From positions 67,035 to 131,034 of the forward strand of contig NZ_KB904598.1 of NCBI RefSeq assembly GCF_000380145.1: DNA of 64,000 nucleotides, in the 5' to 3' direction. The number at the start of each line of letters is the position of its first letter. Positions within the stretch are counted from its first letter, which is position 1. A program made the translations under genes and the position numbers. This DNA is from Streptococcus thoraltensis DSM 12221. GTDB lineage: Bacteria > Bacillota > Bacilli > Lactobacillales > Streptococcaceae. The notes below the pieces were generated by a model that did not search any database, had not been told where the DNA came from, and worked only from the letters and a program-made list of their open reading frames with translations. Shown here piece by piece: positions 28,595 through 37,216 of this stretch.

Positions 28595-30122
28595 TTTTAA
28601 CCACGTCAATCAAGCTGCCATCGCGGTATTCAATGAGGGCGACAACCTTGTCACCATATTGGATTGGTTCAGGATTGCCAACGACCGCGTAGGCTTTTTC
28701 TTTAAGTTCTTCAATCGTAAATTGTGGCACTTTCAAATCTTTAAAGTGTTCCACCAAGTCAGGGCGATTTGGGTTAATCGCGACACCAACTTCTGTTACG
28801 ACAACATCAACACTGGTACCAGGCGTGATGACTGTATTAACCTTATCCACAAAGGTAGGAATGCGTCCACGAATAAGAGGTGAAATCACAAGGCTCATCT
28901 TAGCGGCAAAAGCGGTGTCACAGTGACCGCCTGAAGCCCCACGAATAACCCCATCAGACCCCGTCATAACATTAACATTAAAGTCTGTATCGACTTCAAG
29001 AGCAGATAGAATACAAGTATCCAGTTGGTTAATGGCAGAACCCTTGCTAAGTGGTGAAGCGTACATATTGGCATCGATTTCCAAGTGTTTGCCAGCATTG
29101 CGGTCAAGAGATAGAGCGGATGGATGGTCAAAGTCTTGAACGTCAATGATTTTTTCAACCAAGCCTTCTTCCAAAAGTTCCACCATGGCATTGGTGATAC
29201 CACCAAGCGCAAAGCTAGCTTTAATATCTTTGTCAATCATGGCTTCTCGAATGAAACGGCTAACAGCAAGTGATGCTCCGCCAGTACCTGTTTGGAATGA
29301 AAAGCCTTCCTTAAAGTAAGGAGAGTTGGTAATGACCTTAGCTGCATATTCTGCGATCAAGAGTTCTTTAGGGTTTTTAGTGAAACGAGTAGCTCCTTTT
29401 GCAATACCATCTGGATCACCAATAGCATCAACTTCAACCACGTAATCAACATCCGTTTGCGGAATTGAGATTGGGGTATTTGGATATGATACCAAAGTAT
29501 CGGTAATGATAACTACTTGATCTGCATACTTAGCATCAATCATGGCATAGCCGAGGGAACCACAGGTGGCTTTTCCTTTTGTTCCATTTGCATTTCCATA
29601 AACATCTGATGACGGTGCTCCCAGAAAGGCTACATCAATGTGAATATCACCTGAAGCGATAGCACGCGCACGTCCACCGTGAGAACGGATAACCACAGGA
29701 TTTTCCATGATTCCTTCTGAAATAGCTGCTCCCACCTTGTCACGCAAACCTGATGACGTGATGTTTGTCACGACACCGTTTTTAATGTGTTCAATCAGAG
29801 GTTCATGGACGTTGGCAATGGAACTTGGAGCAATAGAGAGATTTTTAATACCAGCTTTTGCAATCTCATCTAATACCATGTTCATGACATAATCCCCTTC
29901 ACGAAAATGGTGATGGAAAGAAATAGTCATGCCGTCTTTCAAACCTGTTTTTTCAATAGCTTCTCGAATTGAGCTAAGCAGCTTGTTATCCCCTGGTTTT
30001 ACTGGTTTAATCTTGCGGCTTGATTCTTGGTAGTCTTTGATATGTGCCAATTCTCCTTCAAAAACACCGTATTGATCAGCGTATTCTTGAGGAATGTCTC
30101 GGCCTAGTGTGTTTGTCACCAT
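28587..30122 (-). CDS. citF: Citrate lyase alpha subunit (citrate:acetyl-ACP transferase)
   Basis: 511 residues. Exchanges the acetyl group on CitD for citrate, giving citryl-ACP. Family features are ISFHHHFREGDYVMNMVLDE, VIRSHGGRARAIASGDIHIDVAFLGAPS, GTGGASLAVSRFIREAM and VMTGSDGVIRGASGGHCD. Length matches CitF (about 510). It follows citE with a 1-base gap and is followed by the overlapping citX. Confidence 0.95.
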   Translation of the reverse strand: MVTNTLGRDIPQEYADQYGVFEGELAHIKDYQESSRKIKPVKPGDNKLLSSIREAIEKTGLKDGMTISFHHHFREGDYVMNMVLDEIAKAGIKNLSIAPSSIANVHEPLIEHIKNGVVTNITSSGLRDKVGAAISEGIMENPVVIRSHGGRARAIASGDIHIDVAFLGAPSSDVYGNANGTKGKATCGSLGYAMIDAKYADQVVIITDTLVSYPNTPISIPQTDVDYVVEVDAIGDPDGIAKGATRFTKNPKELLIAEYAAKVITNSPYFKEGFSFQTGTGGASLAVSRFIREAMIDKDIKASFALGGITNAMVELLEEGLVEKIIDVQDFDHPSALSLDRNAGKHLEIDANMYASPLSKGSAINQLDTCILSALEVDTDFNVNVMTGSDGVIRGASGGHCDTAFAAKMSLVISPLIRGRIPTFVDKVNTVITPGTSVDVVVTEVGVAINPNRPDLVEHFKDLKVPQFTIEELKEKAYAVVGNPEPIQYGDKVVALIEYRDGSLIDVVKNV

Positions 30123-30123
30123 C

Positions 30124-31011
30124 TTAAATATCCTCCTCAGTCAAAACTCCTGCTGCTTTCGCTAGCATAATCACACGTTCTGCGCGTTCTACGATTGGCT
30201 TATCAATCATCTTACCATTGAGCGCAATAACACCTGAACCCTTGCTTTCCGCCTCACGGATCGCCCATTTGACTTGTTTAGCGTTTTCGATTTCCTTTTC
30301 AGTTGGGGTGTAAATCTCATTTGCCAACGGGATTTGACGAGGGTTAATCACAGACTTACCATCAAAACCAAGTTGTTTAATCAAGCGAACTTCATTTTGG
30401 AAACCTTCCGTGTTATTAACATCTGAGTAAACCGTATCAAGCGCTGCGATACCAGCTGCACGAGCAGCATGTAAAATCATGCTACGGGCAAAAAAGAGTT
30501 CTTGACCATCTGGATAGCGACGGGTTTTCATGTTGGTCACATAGTCCTCAGCACCAAGGGCGATCCCAATCAAACGATTTGAAGCCTTAGCAATCTCACG
30601 AGCATTGAGAACACCTTCAGCAGATTCAATCGCAGCCATCATACGAGTGCGACCAACTTCAATGCCATATTCTCGCTCCACACGCTCTATTTCAGCTTCC
30701 ACATCAATAATATCTTGGGCTGTTTCTGTTTTGGGTAAACGAATGACATCTACACCTGCTGTTACAACAGCTTCAATATCTAAAGCACCACAAGTATCTA
30801 AACCATTCACACGAACAACTGTTTCAACATTACTATAATCAAACGTTTTAAGCGCAAAATGAACAAGAGCTCGTGAAGTATCTTTTTCTTTTAAGGATAC
30901 CGAGTCCTCTAGGTCAAACATAATCGAGTCAGCCCCGTACAAAGGCGCATCGCGAAGCATTCCAGCATTGGCACCAGGGACAAACATCATTGTTCTTCTT
31001 AAACGTTCCAT
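30124..31011 (-). CDS. citE: Citrate lyase beta subunit (citryl-ACP lyase)
   Basis: 295 residues; cleaves citryl-ACP into oxaloacetate and acetyl-ACP. HpcH/CitE TIM barrel: [19 protein letters not shown] at the start, [70 protein letters not shown]. Metal ligands Glu/Asp lie in IESAEG and GAEDY. The citD stop overlaps its start by 13 bases. Confidence 0.95.
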   Translation of the reverse strand: MERLRRTMMFVPGANAGMLRDAPLYGADSIMFDLEDSVSLKEKDTSRALVHFALKTFDYSNVETVVRVNGLDTCGALDIEAVVTAGVDVIRLPKTETAQDIIDVEAEIERVEREYGIEVGRTRMMAAIESAEGVLNAREIAKASNRLIGIALGAEDYVTNMKTRRYPDGQELFFARSMILHAARAAGIAALDTVYSDVNNTEGFQNEVRLIKQLGFDGKSVINPRQIPLANEIYTPTEKEIENAKQVKWAIREAESKGSGVIALNGKMIDKPIVERAERVIMLAKAAGVLTEEDI

Positions 31012-31307
31012 GAGTCAATCTCCTTCCAATTATAAGTTTCAATGCCTGCTGCACGGTGTGCTGCTGCGATTGTACGAGCTTGGATAGTGCAATCAAGAGC
31101 CCCCTTATCCACAGCTTCTACCTTGGCAGATGTCACACCAAGATTTTTTAGAGTCTCTTCAATGACACGACGAATTTGTGTACCAAATTGTTTTTCAACA
31201 CTACTATCCAGAGAAATTGAAATACCATCAACTTCACTTGGAGATAGGGTTAGCATAATGTCGCTTGATTCTAATGAACCAGCAACTGCTGTTTGCTTAA
31301 TTTCCAT
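30999..31307 (-). CDS. citD: Citrate lyase gamma subunit (acyl carrier protein)
   Basis: 102 residues; carries the CoA-derived prosthetic group on a serine in [13 protein letters not shown] (residues 8-20). The remainder ([41 protein letters not shown]) matches CitD throughout. It is first of the citDEFX block, directly after the oxaloacetate decarboxylase membrane genes; citC is absent here. Confidence 0.95.
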   Translation of the reverse strand: MEIKQTAVAGSLESSDIMLTLSPSEVDGISISLDSSVEKQFGTQIRRVIEETLKNLGVTSAKVEAVDKGALDCTIQARTIAAAHRAAGIETYNWKEIDSWNV

Positions 31308-31330
31308 GATTCACCTCAATCTTACTCTTT

Positions 31331-31468
31331 TCAATCGGATGGGAACAATTTAATCAAAACTTCCGCTGAAATATAAAGAATTCCCAAAACAACAAAAATT
31401 CCAAACATACCCAAGCCCATCAGTTCAAAGGCTTGGAGCAAGTGTTCCGTATTTACGATAGTTATCAT
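31331..31468 (-). CDS. Small membrane protein, OadG-like anchor of the oxaloacetate decarboxylase gamma function
   Basis: A 45-codon gene (MITIVNTEHLLQAFELMGLG...LIKLFPSD) with AGAGGAAATC before the ATG. It has one transmembrane helix (about 17-38), a short acidic/amphipathic N-terminus, and sits exactly between oadB and citD with no other room for a gene. The helix with LMGLGMFGIFVVLGILY matches the membrane part of OadG/MmdD gamma-delta chains, while the soluble tail normally joined to it seems to be on the separate 109-residue protein at 33067-33396. The role is inferred from position and shape. Confidence 0.75.
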   Translation of the reverse strand: MITIVNTEHLLQAFELMGLGMFGIFVVLGILYISAEVLIKLFPSD

Positions 31469-31488
31469 GATTTCCTCTTTTCTATACT

Positions 31489-32610
31489 CTAGCTAAAGAA
31501 GGCAAGGAGCAAACCGCCCGCAATAACCGAAGCAATCTGACCTGACACATTGGCACCAACAGCGTACATCAAGATAAAGTTTTGAGGGTCTTCATCTGTC
31601 GCCATTTTTTGAATAACACGACTTGACATCGGAAAGGCTGAGATACCAGCTGCACCAATCATTGGATTGATTTTTTCTTTACGGAAAATATTCAAAATCT
31701 TAGCAAAAACAACGCCACCGATAGAGTCCATAATGAAAGCAACCAAACCAAAGACGATGATTAAAAGTGTTTGCACGTTCAAGAACAAGTCCGCTTGCAT
31801 CTTCACTGAAATGGTCAAACCAAGTAAGATAGAAACGATATTAACCAATTCATTTTGAGCTGTTTGTGACAAGCGATCCAAGACACCACACTCACGAAGA
31901 AGGTTACCAAACATTAGGAAACCAACCAAAGGAAGGGAAATCGGAGCGATAAATCCTGCAACAATGGTAATCACAATTGGAAAGAGGATTTTCGTCATTT
32001 TAGAAACGCTCTCTGCTTTATAAGTCATGCGAATTTGGCGCTCTTTTTTAGTGGTTACCAATTTAATCGCAAATGGTTGGATAATTGGTACCAAAGCCAT
32101 GTAAGAATAAGCCGCCACCGTGATTGGCCCTAGAAGTTTCGGCGCCAACTGGTTGGCAACAAAGATGGAAGTCGGCCCATCTGCCGCACCGATAATACCA
32201 ATTGAAGCTGCTTCTTTAATGTCAAATCCTGCTAAAACAGCAACGACAACAACGAAGAAAATACCAAACTGAGCTGCCGCTCCAAAAAGCAACATAAATG
32301 GGTTTTGAAGGAGAGGCCCAAAATCAATCATGGCTCCAATACCGATAAAGATAAGCAGTGGGAAAAGCTCTGTTCCAATACCAATATTGAAGAGAACATC
32401 GAAGACCCCTTCTTGCTCAACCCCATTGACAACCTGCGTTAGAACCCCAGTTCCTGGGAAGTTAACTAAGATTGTACCAAGTCCCATAGGGACAAGAAGG
32501 GTTGGCTCATACTCTTTTTTGATTCCCAAATACATCAAGGTTGCTCCGATAAGCATCATGACAATTTGCGAAATCGTGATGGACGTAATGCCAGCAATTA
32601 ATGTTTCCAT
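31489..32610 (-). CDS. oadB: Oxaloacetate decarboxylase beta subunit (Na+ pump)
   Basis: 373 residues with about nine membrane helices. Decarboxylates carboxybiotin and couples this to sodium export. Family motifs are FIGIGAMIDFGPLLQNPFMLLFGAAAQFG, GIIGAADGPTSIFVANQLAPKLLG (catalytic Asp in ADGP), and FPMSSRVIQKMATDEDPQNFILMYAVGANVSGQI near the end. It follows oadD by 30 bases. Sodium pumping is established for the family; membrane-bound decarboxylase activity in this bacterium is inferred. Confidence 0.95.
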   Translation of the reverse strand: METLIAGITSITISQIVMMLIGATLMYLGIKKEYEPTLLVPMGLGTILVNFPGTGVLTQVVNGVEQEGVFDVLFNIGIGTELFPLLIFIGIGAMIDFGPLLQNPFMLLFGAAAQFGIFFVVVVAVLAGFDIKEAASIGIIGAADGPTSIFVANQLAPKLLGPITVAAYSYMALVPIIQPFAIKLVTTKKERQIRMTYKAESVSKMTKILFPIVITIVAGFIAPISLPLVGFLMFGNLLRECGVLDRLSQTAQNELVNIVSILLGLTISVKMQADLFLNVQTLLIIVFGLVAFIMDSIGGVVFAKILNIFRKEKINPMIGAAGISAFPMSSRVIQKMATDEDPQNFILMYAVGANVSGQIASVIAGGLLLAFFS

Positions 32611-32640
32611 TAAGTCAATTCCTTTCTCTAATACGTGTGA

Positions 32641-33048
32641 TTAATTAATCGTAATCAAGCCATCACCTGGATTAACAGTTTGTCCTGGTGTCACATGAAT
32701 AGCTGAAACAGTACCTGCAGATGAAGCCACAATTTCATTTTCCATCTTCATCGCTTCAAGGATCATGAGAGGTTGGTTTTCAGAAACGGTATCGCCTACA
32801 TTTACCAAAACTTTAAGGATAGTTCCCGGCATTGGCGCTGATAGGGCATCTGCTCCTGCGGGTGCAGAAGGTGCTGCAGCGGGGGCTGGTGCTGGCTCTA
32901 CTGGTGCTTCTACAACTGGAGCTTGTGGAGCTGAAGGTTGAGGCTGTGCTGATGGTAGCTGAGCGGCAGGAGCTGGTGTACCACCAATTTCTTCCATTTC
33001 AACGAGGTATTCTTTTCCATCTACAGAAATTTTGAATTTACGTAACAT
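32641..33048 (-). CDS. oadD: Biotin carboxyl carrier protein of oxaloacetate decarboxylase
   Basis: 135 residues. A short N-terminal strand (LRKFKISVDGKEYLVEMEEIGG) is followed by an Ala/Pro linker (about 27-68) and a biotinyl domain (APMPGTILKVLVNVGD...). The biotin lysine is in EAMKMENEIVA near residue 101. It replaces the carrier domain missing from OadA. It lies between oadH and oadB. Annotation as a glutaconyl- or methylmalonyl-CoA decarboxylase carrier is possible by sequence, but the operon fixes the role. Confidence 0.93.
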   Translation of the reverse strand: MLRKFKISVDGKEYLVEMEEIGGTPAPAAQLPSAQPQPSAPQAPVVEAPVEPAPAPAAAPSAPAGADALSAPMPGTILKVLVNVGDTVSENQPLMILEAMKMENEIVASSAGTVSAIHVTPGQTVNPGDGLITIN

Positions 33049-33066
33049 TATTTTCTCCTTATTATC

Positions 33067-33396
33067 TTATTTTTTACGTTTGATTGATTTAACAACAAAC
33101 TGGCTGTCTGGGTAATCACCTGCGGCAATACTTGAAGCAATCAAAGAGACGGTCAAACTTTCTGGATTACGTTTTAAAATACGTTTCACTGAAAATTGAC
33201 TTTCTGGATAATCACCCGCTGCAATGCTTGAGGCAATGACACTCACCAATTGAAAGTCTTCTGAAGTAGCTGGGATATATGCTGGCACATCTTCCCATTC
33301 CTCCATAACTGTGTGGCTACGATTGCTTTCCATCGCCTTTGAATCATCTTCATAAGATGCCTTAGGCTTTGAAAATAACCGTTTAAATATCCCCAT
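33067..33396 (-). CDS. oadH: OadH-like protein with two MmdE/OadG-tail repeats
   Basis: 109 residues, first gene of the operon. The N-terminus is basic (GIFKRLFSKPKAS), the middle acidic. The rest holds two tandem ~27-residue copies: VSVIASSIAAGDYPESQFSV with KRILKRN after it, and VSLIASSIAAGDYPDSQFVV with KSIKRKK after it. The pattern (hydrophobic-A-A-I-A-A...-F-x-V-K-x-I-KR) resembles the C-terminal segment of OadG and the MmdE subunit of sodium-pump decarboxylases, which stabilises the alpha-beta contact. Position matches oadH in the Enterococcus oadHDB order as I recall it. No membrane segment is present, so it may work with the 45-residue membrane protein as a split gamma chain. Confidence 0.8.
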   Translation of the reverse strand: MGIFKRLFSKPKASYEDDSKAMESNRSHTVMEEWEDVPAYIPATSEDFQLVSVIASSIAAGDYPESQFSVKRILKRNPESLTVSLIASSIAAGDYPDSQFVVKSIKRKK

Positions 33397-33686
33397 AGGT
33401 TCTCCTTTCTAAACTTATAGGATTCAAAAAGTTTGTTTAAAAATAAATTTTTTTAAACGTTCTAAAATTATTATATAACATGATTTTTCTTTTGACTGGC
33501 TTTTTTGTGTTTTTTTGAAAAAACGTTTCCAAATGCTAACAAAAACATTTTCAAGGTGTTTTTTTTGTGTTTTTATCGCAAATCAGGCTTTAAAAATCAA
33601 ACGCTTTCAATTATACTTGGGATATAAAGTCATTTTGTTATATATTAGCTAAATATAATAATTATAAAATTTAAGGAGAAAAAGCT
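33397..33686. promoter_or_regulatory. Divergent citrate control region
   Basis: The 290 bases between oadH and citM are extremely AT-rich with T runs. On the minus strand a TATAAT (complement at 33472-33477 region) precedes oadH. CcpA-like cores AAACGTTC (33457), AAACGTTTCC (33522) and ATCAAACGCTTTCA (33597-33610) occur. AT-rich stretches are the usual targets of the GntR-type CitO activator. AAGGAGAAAAAGCT before citM is a strong ribosome binding site. No gene was found here. Confidence 0.5.
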
Positions 33687-35090
33687 ATGCTTCTTACCAT
33701 ATTAGCTTATGCTATGATTGTCGTCTTCATGTTCGTAGTCATGAAGAAAAAAATGTCGCCTCTGACATCCCTGGTTATTGTTCCATTAGTTTTCACAATA
33801 ATCGCTATCTACACTGGTGCTGCTGACTTTGGTTTAGATGCCAGTTTCGCAGAATTCTTGGGAGACAATAAACTTTCAAACAACCTAACAGCTGTTGGTC
33901 CAATGGTCATGTACGGTATCAATGGTACTGCAAAAACAGGTATCATGCTCCTCTTTGCCATTTTATACTTCTCAATCATGCTTGATGCCGGTCTTTTCGA
34001 TCCAATTACTGAGAAAATGATTCGCTTCGCTAAAGGCGATCCGATGAAAGTCTTGATGGCTACAGCCATTGTATCTGCTGCTGTTTCACTTAATGGTGAT
34101 GGAACAACAACAACCCTTATCGTTGTATCTGCTTTCTTACCCATCTACAAAAAACTCAATATGAATGTCATGAACCTTGGTGTTTTGATTATCCTTCAAA
34201 ATACCATCATGAACCTACTTCCTTGGGGTGGTCCAACAGCGCGTGCCATGTCCGTACTGGGCGTTGGTGCTGAAATCCTTGGTTACCTAGCTCCTGGTAT
34301 GATCCTTTCTGTTCTTTATGTCATCTTCATCGTTGCGCGTAGTATGGGTAAAAAAGAACGCAAACGCCTCGGTGTTAAGGAATTATCAGAATCTGAACTT
34401 CGTAAATTAACAGATATCACAGATCCAGATACTATCGCTATTCGTCGTCCACAAAACTTCCTTTTTAACGGCATTTTGACTATCGTTTTAATCGCTTGGT
34501 TGGTTGCTGGATCATTCGTTGATGCCATCAAAGTCGAACCACTTCTTCTTTTCGCAGTGGGAACATGTATTGCCCTCATGTTTAACTATCCAAAACTAAA
34601 AGACCAATCCAAACGTATCGGTGACAATGCTGATAACGCCGTTCAAGTGGTTATCTTGGTCTTTGCAGCTGGTGTCTTCATGGGACTCTTCCAAGGTTCA
34701 GGTATGGCTGGTGCTCTTGCTCAAAGTTTTGCAACCATCATTCCTAAACAACTCGCTGGCTTCTGGGGAATCATCATCGCCCTCATCTCTGCACCAGGTA
34801 CTTTCTTCCTCTCAAACGACGGCTTCTACTACGGTATCATGCCAGTCTTGGCTCAAGCTGGCTCTCAGTATGGATTTGACAACATGTCAATGGCTCTTGC
34901 TTCCCTCATGGGACAAGCCTTCCACTTGCTCAGCCCACTTGTTGCCTTCATCTACCTTCTCCTTCGCCTAACAGGATTGGATATGGGTGAGTGGCAAAAA
35001 ACCTCCGCTAAATATGCACTTATCATCTTCATCATTTTCATCGTAACTGTTGTCTTGATGGGACGTATGCCAATTTACCTACCTCAGTAA
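33687..35090 (+). CDS. citM: CitMHS-family citrate/divalent-metal transporter
   Basis: 467 residues, about 12 membrane helices. CitMHS-family features are VMYGINGTAKTGIMLLFAILYF, AIVSAAVSLNGDGTTTTLI, LLPWGGPTARAMSVLG and SNDGFYYGIMPVL. Members import citrate as a complex with Mg2+, Ca2+ or other divalent metal, with protons. It is divergent from the oad-cit operon and next to the citO regulator gene, so it is the citrate uptake step of the pathway. The complexed metal cannot be told from sequence. Confidence 0.93.
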   Translation: MLLTILAYAMIVVFMFVVMKKKMSPLTSLVIVPLVFTIIAIYTGAADFGLDASFAEFLGDNKLSNNLTAVGPMVMYGINGTAKTGIMLLFAILYFSIMLDAGLFDPITEKMIRFAKGDPMKVLMATAIVSAAVSLNGDGTTTTLIVVSAFLPIYKKLNMNVMNLGVLIILQNTIMNLLPWGGPTARAMSVLGVGAEILGYLAPGMILSVLYVIFIVARSMGKKERKRLGVKELSESELRKLTDITDPDTIAIRRPQNFLFNGILTIVLIAWLVAGSFVDAIKVEPLLLFAVGTCIALMFNYPKLKDQSKRIGDNADNAVQVVILVFAAGVFMGLFQGSGMAGALAQSFATIIPKQLAGFWGIIIALISAPGTFFLSNDGFYYGIMPVLAQAGSQYGFDNMSMALASLMGQAFHLLSPLVAFIYLLLRLTGLDMGEWQKTSAKYALIIFIIFIVTVVLMGRMPIYLPQ

Positions 35091-35115
35091 GATAAAAATG
35101 CATTATTATATCAAA

Positions 35116-35141
35116 AAGGATTGGACATTAGTCTAATCCTT
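35116..35141 (+). terminator. Hairpin after citM
   Basis: AAGGATTGGAC / GTCTAATCCTT stem with ATTA loop, followed by CTCATTTTT. The T run starts 4 bases after the stem, so termination may be partial. Confidence 0.5.
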
Positions 35142-35185
35142 CTCATTTTTAAAAAAATACCTTACTTTCAAGCTGGTATTCATTT

Positions 35186-35207
35186 TTAAAACGTTTTCCG
35201 TTATAAT
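35186..35207 (+). promoter_or_regulatory. citO promoter with overlapping cre-like core
   Basis: TATAAT at 35202-35207 is preceded by a weak -35 (TTCATT, 35179-35184). TTAAAACGTTTTCC (35186-35199) between them fits the cre pattern with two mismatches. It suggests that glucose acting through CcpA lowers CitO, as described for enterococcal citrate genes. Confidence 0.45.
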
Positions 35208-35230
35208 AGTGATAATAGAAAGGTTATGAT

Positions 35231-35926
35231 ATGAATCCAATTATTGAATCAGTAAAAGCGAACCTTGATCTCAATCAAAATTTACCCCTCAAACAGTTAT
35301 TCTACCAAGCGCTCCGCAAAACTATCATTTTACGGGAAATTCCAGCTGGAAGCCGAATCAACGAAAAAGAATTCTCACTTGAATTAAACATTAGCCGAAC
35401 ACCAATTCGCTATGCACTAGCCCAACTTTTAGAAGAAAAATTGGTCGAACACATTCCAAAAAAAGGGATTATCGTCAAAGGTGTCACCATTGAAGACGCT
35501 ATGGAAATCTTCGAAATCCGAAAGTCTTTAGATACCTTGGCAAGCATAACAGCTATGAAAAAAATGTCCCCAGACGACTTTGATGATATGAAAGCCATCT
35601 TGACAGAATGCGAAACCTTTATTGTTGATGGTGATGTTGAGCAGATTTTAGATAATTTCAACCAGTTCAACAACTGTATCTACGAAAAAAGTCGCATGGT
35701 TCGTTTAAGAGAAATCGTCAGCGAACTTCAAACCTATCTGACCTATTTTAGGGAAATTTCAATCTCATCACTGGAACGTCGTCAGCTCGCGCTGAGCGAA
35801 CACTGGGATATTTATCATTACATGAAAGAACAAAACGCTGAAAAAGTTACCGAAATTACACATCAGCACCTCAACCGCTCACTAACCTTTATCCTAAAAG
35901 AGATGGATGCTCAGCCACATGACTAA
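35231..35926 (+). CDS. citO: GntR-family citrate regulator CitO
   Basis: 231 residues. The N-terminal winged helix is of GntR type (REIPAGSRINEKEFSLELNI, SRTPIRYALAQLLEEKLVEH). The C-terminal all-helical FCD ligand domain (EIRKSLDTLASITAMKKM...YFREISISSLERRQLALSEHWDIYHYM) carries potential metal/citrate-binding Asp/His residues. Position next to citM and citG and facing the oad-cit operon is that of the CitO activator in enterococci. It overlaps citG by 20 bases. Confidence 0.9.
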   Translation: MNPIIESVKANLDLNQNLPLKQLFYQALRKTIILREIPAGSRINEKEFSLELNISRTPIRYALAQLLEEKLVEHIPKKGIIVKGVTIEDAMEIFEIRKSLDTLASITAMKKMSPDDFDDMKAILTECETFIVDGDVEQILDNFNQFNNCIYEKSRMVRLREIVSELQTYLTYFREISISSLERRQLALSEHWDIYHYMKEQNAEKVTEITHQHLNRSLTFILKEMDAQPHD

Positions 35927-36806
35927 AAAACTCATAGCTAGCATTAGCCAAGCCGCTCTCAAATCACTTCTTTACGAAGTCTCACTTAGCCCCAAACCAG
36001 GTCTGGTTGATCGCTTTGACGATGGCGCCCATAAGGACATGACCTTTCAAACCTTTATTGACAGCGCTCTTGTTCTGGCACCATTCTTTGAAACTTATTT
36101 ATCTATAGGATTTGATACCATCGCCCAGCCCTCTCAAGAAGTATTTAAACAATTGAGACAAAAGGGGATTGTAGCTGAAAAAGCCATGTTTACAGTAACA
36201 AAGGGCATAAACACTCATAAAGGGGTTAATTTTTCTCTGGCGGTCATTCTGGGAGCAACGGGCAGATGGCTAGCTCAAAATAAGATAAACCGAGACAGAA
36301 GTTATCGCTTTTCTCCAGAAGATAGCCTTGCTATATGCCAAGTCGCTTCTGAACTTTGTTCAGAAGTTTTAGCCATGGATTTAAATGATTTAGAAACTAA
36401 AGAAAACTTAAGCTACGGCGAAAGACTTTATCTTGATTATGGCATAACGGGTCCACGTGGCGAAGCCAGTGCAGGCTTTCCCAGCATCACTCAAAAAGCC
36501 ATTCCTTATTTCAGAGAAACTCTTAAAAATAAAAGTCATCAAGAAAGTGCGCAATTGCAGCTGCTCCTTTATTTGATGACTTTTGTCGAAGACGGCAATC
36601 TCATTCACAGAGGTGGAATTGAAGCATGGCAAAAGGTTAAAAAAGAAGCTGCGCAACTTCTTAAACAGAATTTATCTGAAGCATCTTTAAAAAAAGCCAT
36701 GTCAGACTATAATCGCATCCTAGTTAGTCGGCATTTAAGCCCAGGTGGTTCTGCCGACCTTCTCGCCCTGACCTTATTCTTTGCTTTTCTTGAAGAACTT
36801 ATCTAA
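35907..36806 (+). CDS. citG: Triphosphoribosyl-dephospho-CoA synthase
   Basis: 299 residues. Makes the precursor of the citrate lyase prosthetic group from ATP and dephospho-CoA, which CitX then transfers to CitD. CitG motifs are LYEVSLSPKPGLVDRFDDGAHKDM, GINTHKGVNFSLAVILGA, GPRGEASAGFPSI, EDGNLIHRGG and LSPGGSADLLALTLF. The start at 35907 has GAGATGG upstream; MTKKLIAS at 35919 is an equally plausible start. The gene overlaps citO, so both are probably translated from one transcript. Confidence 0.94.
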   Translation: MLSHMTKKLIASISQAALKSLLYEVSLSPKPGLVDRFDDGAHKDMTFQTFIDSALVLAPFFETYLSIGFDTIAQPSQEVFKQLRQKGIVAEKAMFTVTKGINTHKGVNFSLAVILGATGRWLAQNKINRDRSYRFSPEDSLAICQVASELCSEVLAMDLNDLETKENLSYGERLYLDYGITGPRGEASAGFPSITQKAIPYFRETLKNKSHQESAQLQLLLYLMTFVEDGNLIHRGGIEAWQKVKKEAAQLLKQNLSEASLKKAMSDYNRILVSRHLSPGGSADLLALTLFFAFLEELI

Positions 36807-36840
36807 AAAAATATCTGTATAAAAGCCTGACACAAAAGAT

Positions 36841-36897
36841 AAAAAACGAACAAAATAGCATTCTGTCCAACAGAAGAACTATCTTGTTCGCTTTTTT
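36841..36897. repeat. AAAAACGAACAAAATAG hairpin repeat after citG
   Basis: AAAAAACGAACAAAATAG / CTATCTTGTTCGCTTTTTT stem with loop GCATTCTGTCCAACAGAAGAA; preceded by GCCTGACACAAAAG. Sister copies: 4330-4427, 43441-43502, 53294-53350. The T tail makes it the likely citG terminator. Confidence 0.75.
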
Positions 36898-36925
36898 ATA
36901 GTCTTATCAACTTCATAGAGCTAAC

Positions 36926-37141
36926 TATAGTCTTTTGAATTAATACTCAATGACAATCAAAAGCAGGCTAACCGCCACTGATGCAGATAGAACTGGTGTT
37001 CATCAAAGCAAGTCAACAAGGTTTGCTTTTGGTTTTCGAAGAGTATAACTTTGATACATAGACATTTTCGACTTACCGTACTCAAGTACAGTCTGCGTCT
37101 TTTTCTGTTCCTTATTCTGAAAGTTAATTCATTTAACTATA
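36926..37141. repeat. Composite repeat with BOX-like element at an off-centre site
   Basis: The outer repeat runs TATAGTCTTTTGAATTAA to TTAATTCATTTAACTATA. The BOX-like element (36944-37046) sits near the outer left arm, flanked by AA (36942-36943) and AA (37047-37048). In other composites it sits centrally, so this insertion is independent. Confidence 0.8.
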
Positions 37142-37189
37142 GTAACGAATTTCTAAAGTGATATTTTTTTTGTTCCAGACTCTTTTAGC

Positions 37190-37216
37190 AAGAGCGCATT
37201 ACTCGCTCTTTTTGTT
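37190..37216 (+). terminator. Plus-strand hairpin overlapping the pulA stop
   Basis: AAGAGCG / CGCTCTT stem around CATTACT, followed by TTTGTTTTTT on the plus strand. It would block rightward transcription from entering pulA; on the minus strand it lacks a U tract. Confidence 0.55.

Noticed and set aside
28595-28609. CitX start at a TTG (residues MTWLK)
   Set aside because: Inside the citF end; the family N-terminus starts at the following ATG (MSKESVFQG).
33809-34144. 111-codon minus-strand frame in citM
   Set aside because: Antisense to membrane-helix codons; typical shadow ORF.
34621-34971. 116-codon plus-strand frame inside citM
   Set aside because: Alternative frame of the transporter gene, serine/leucine rich, no own signals.
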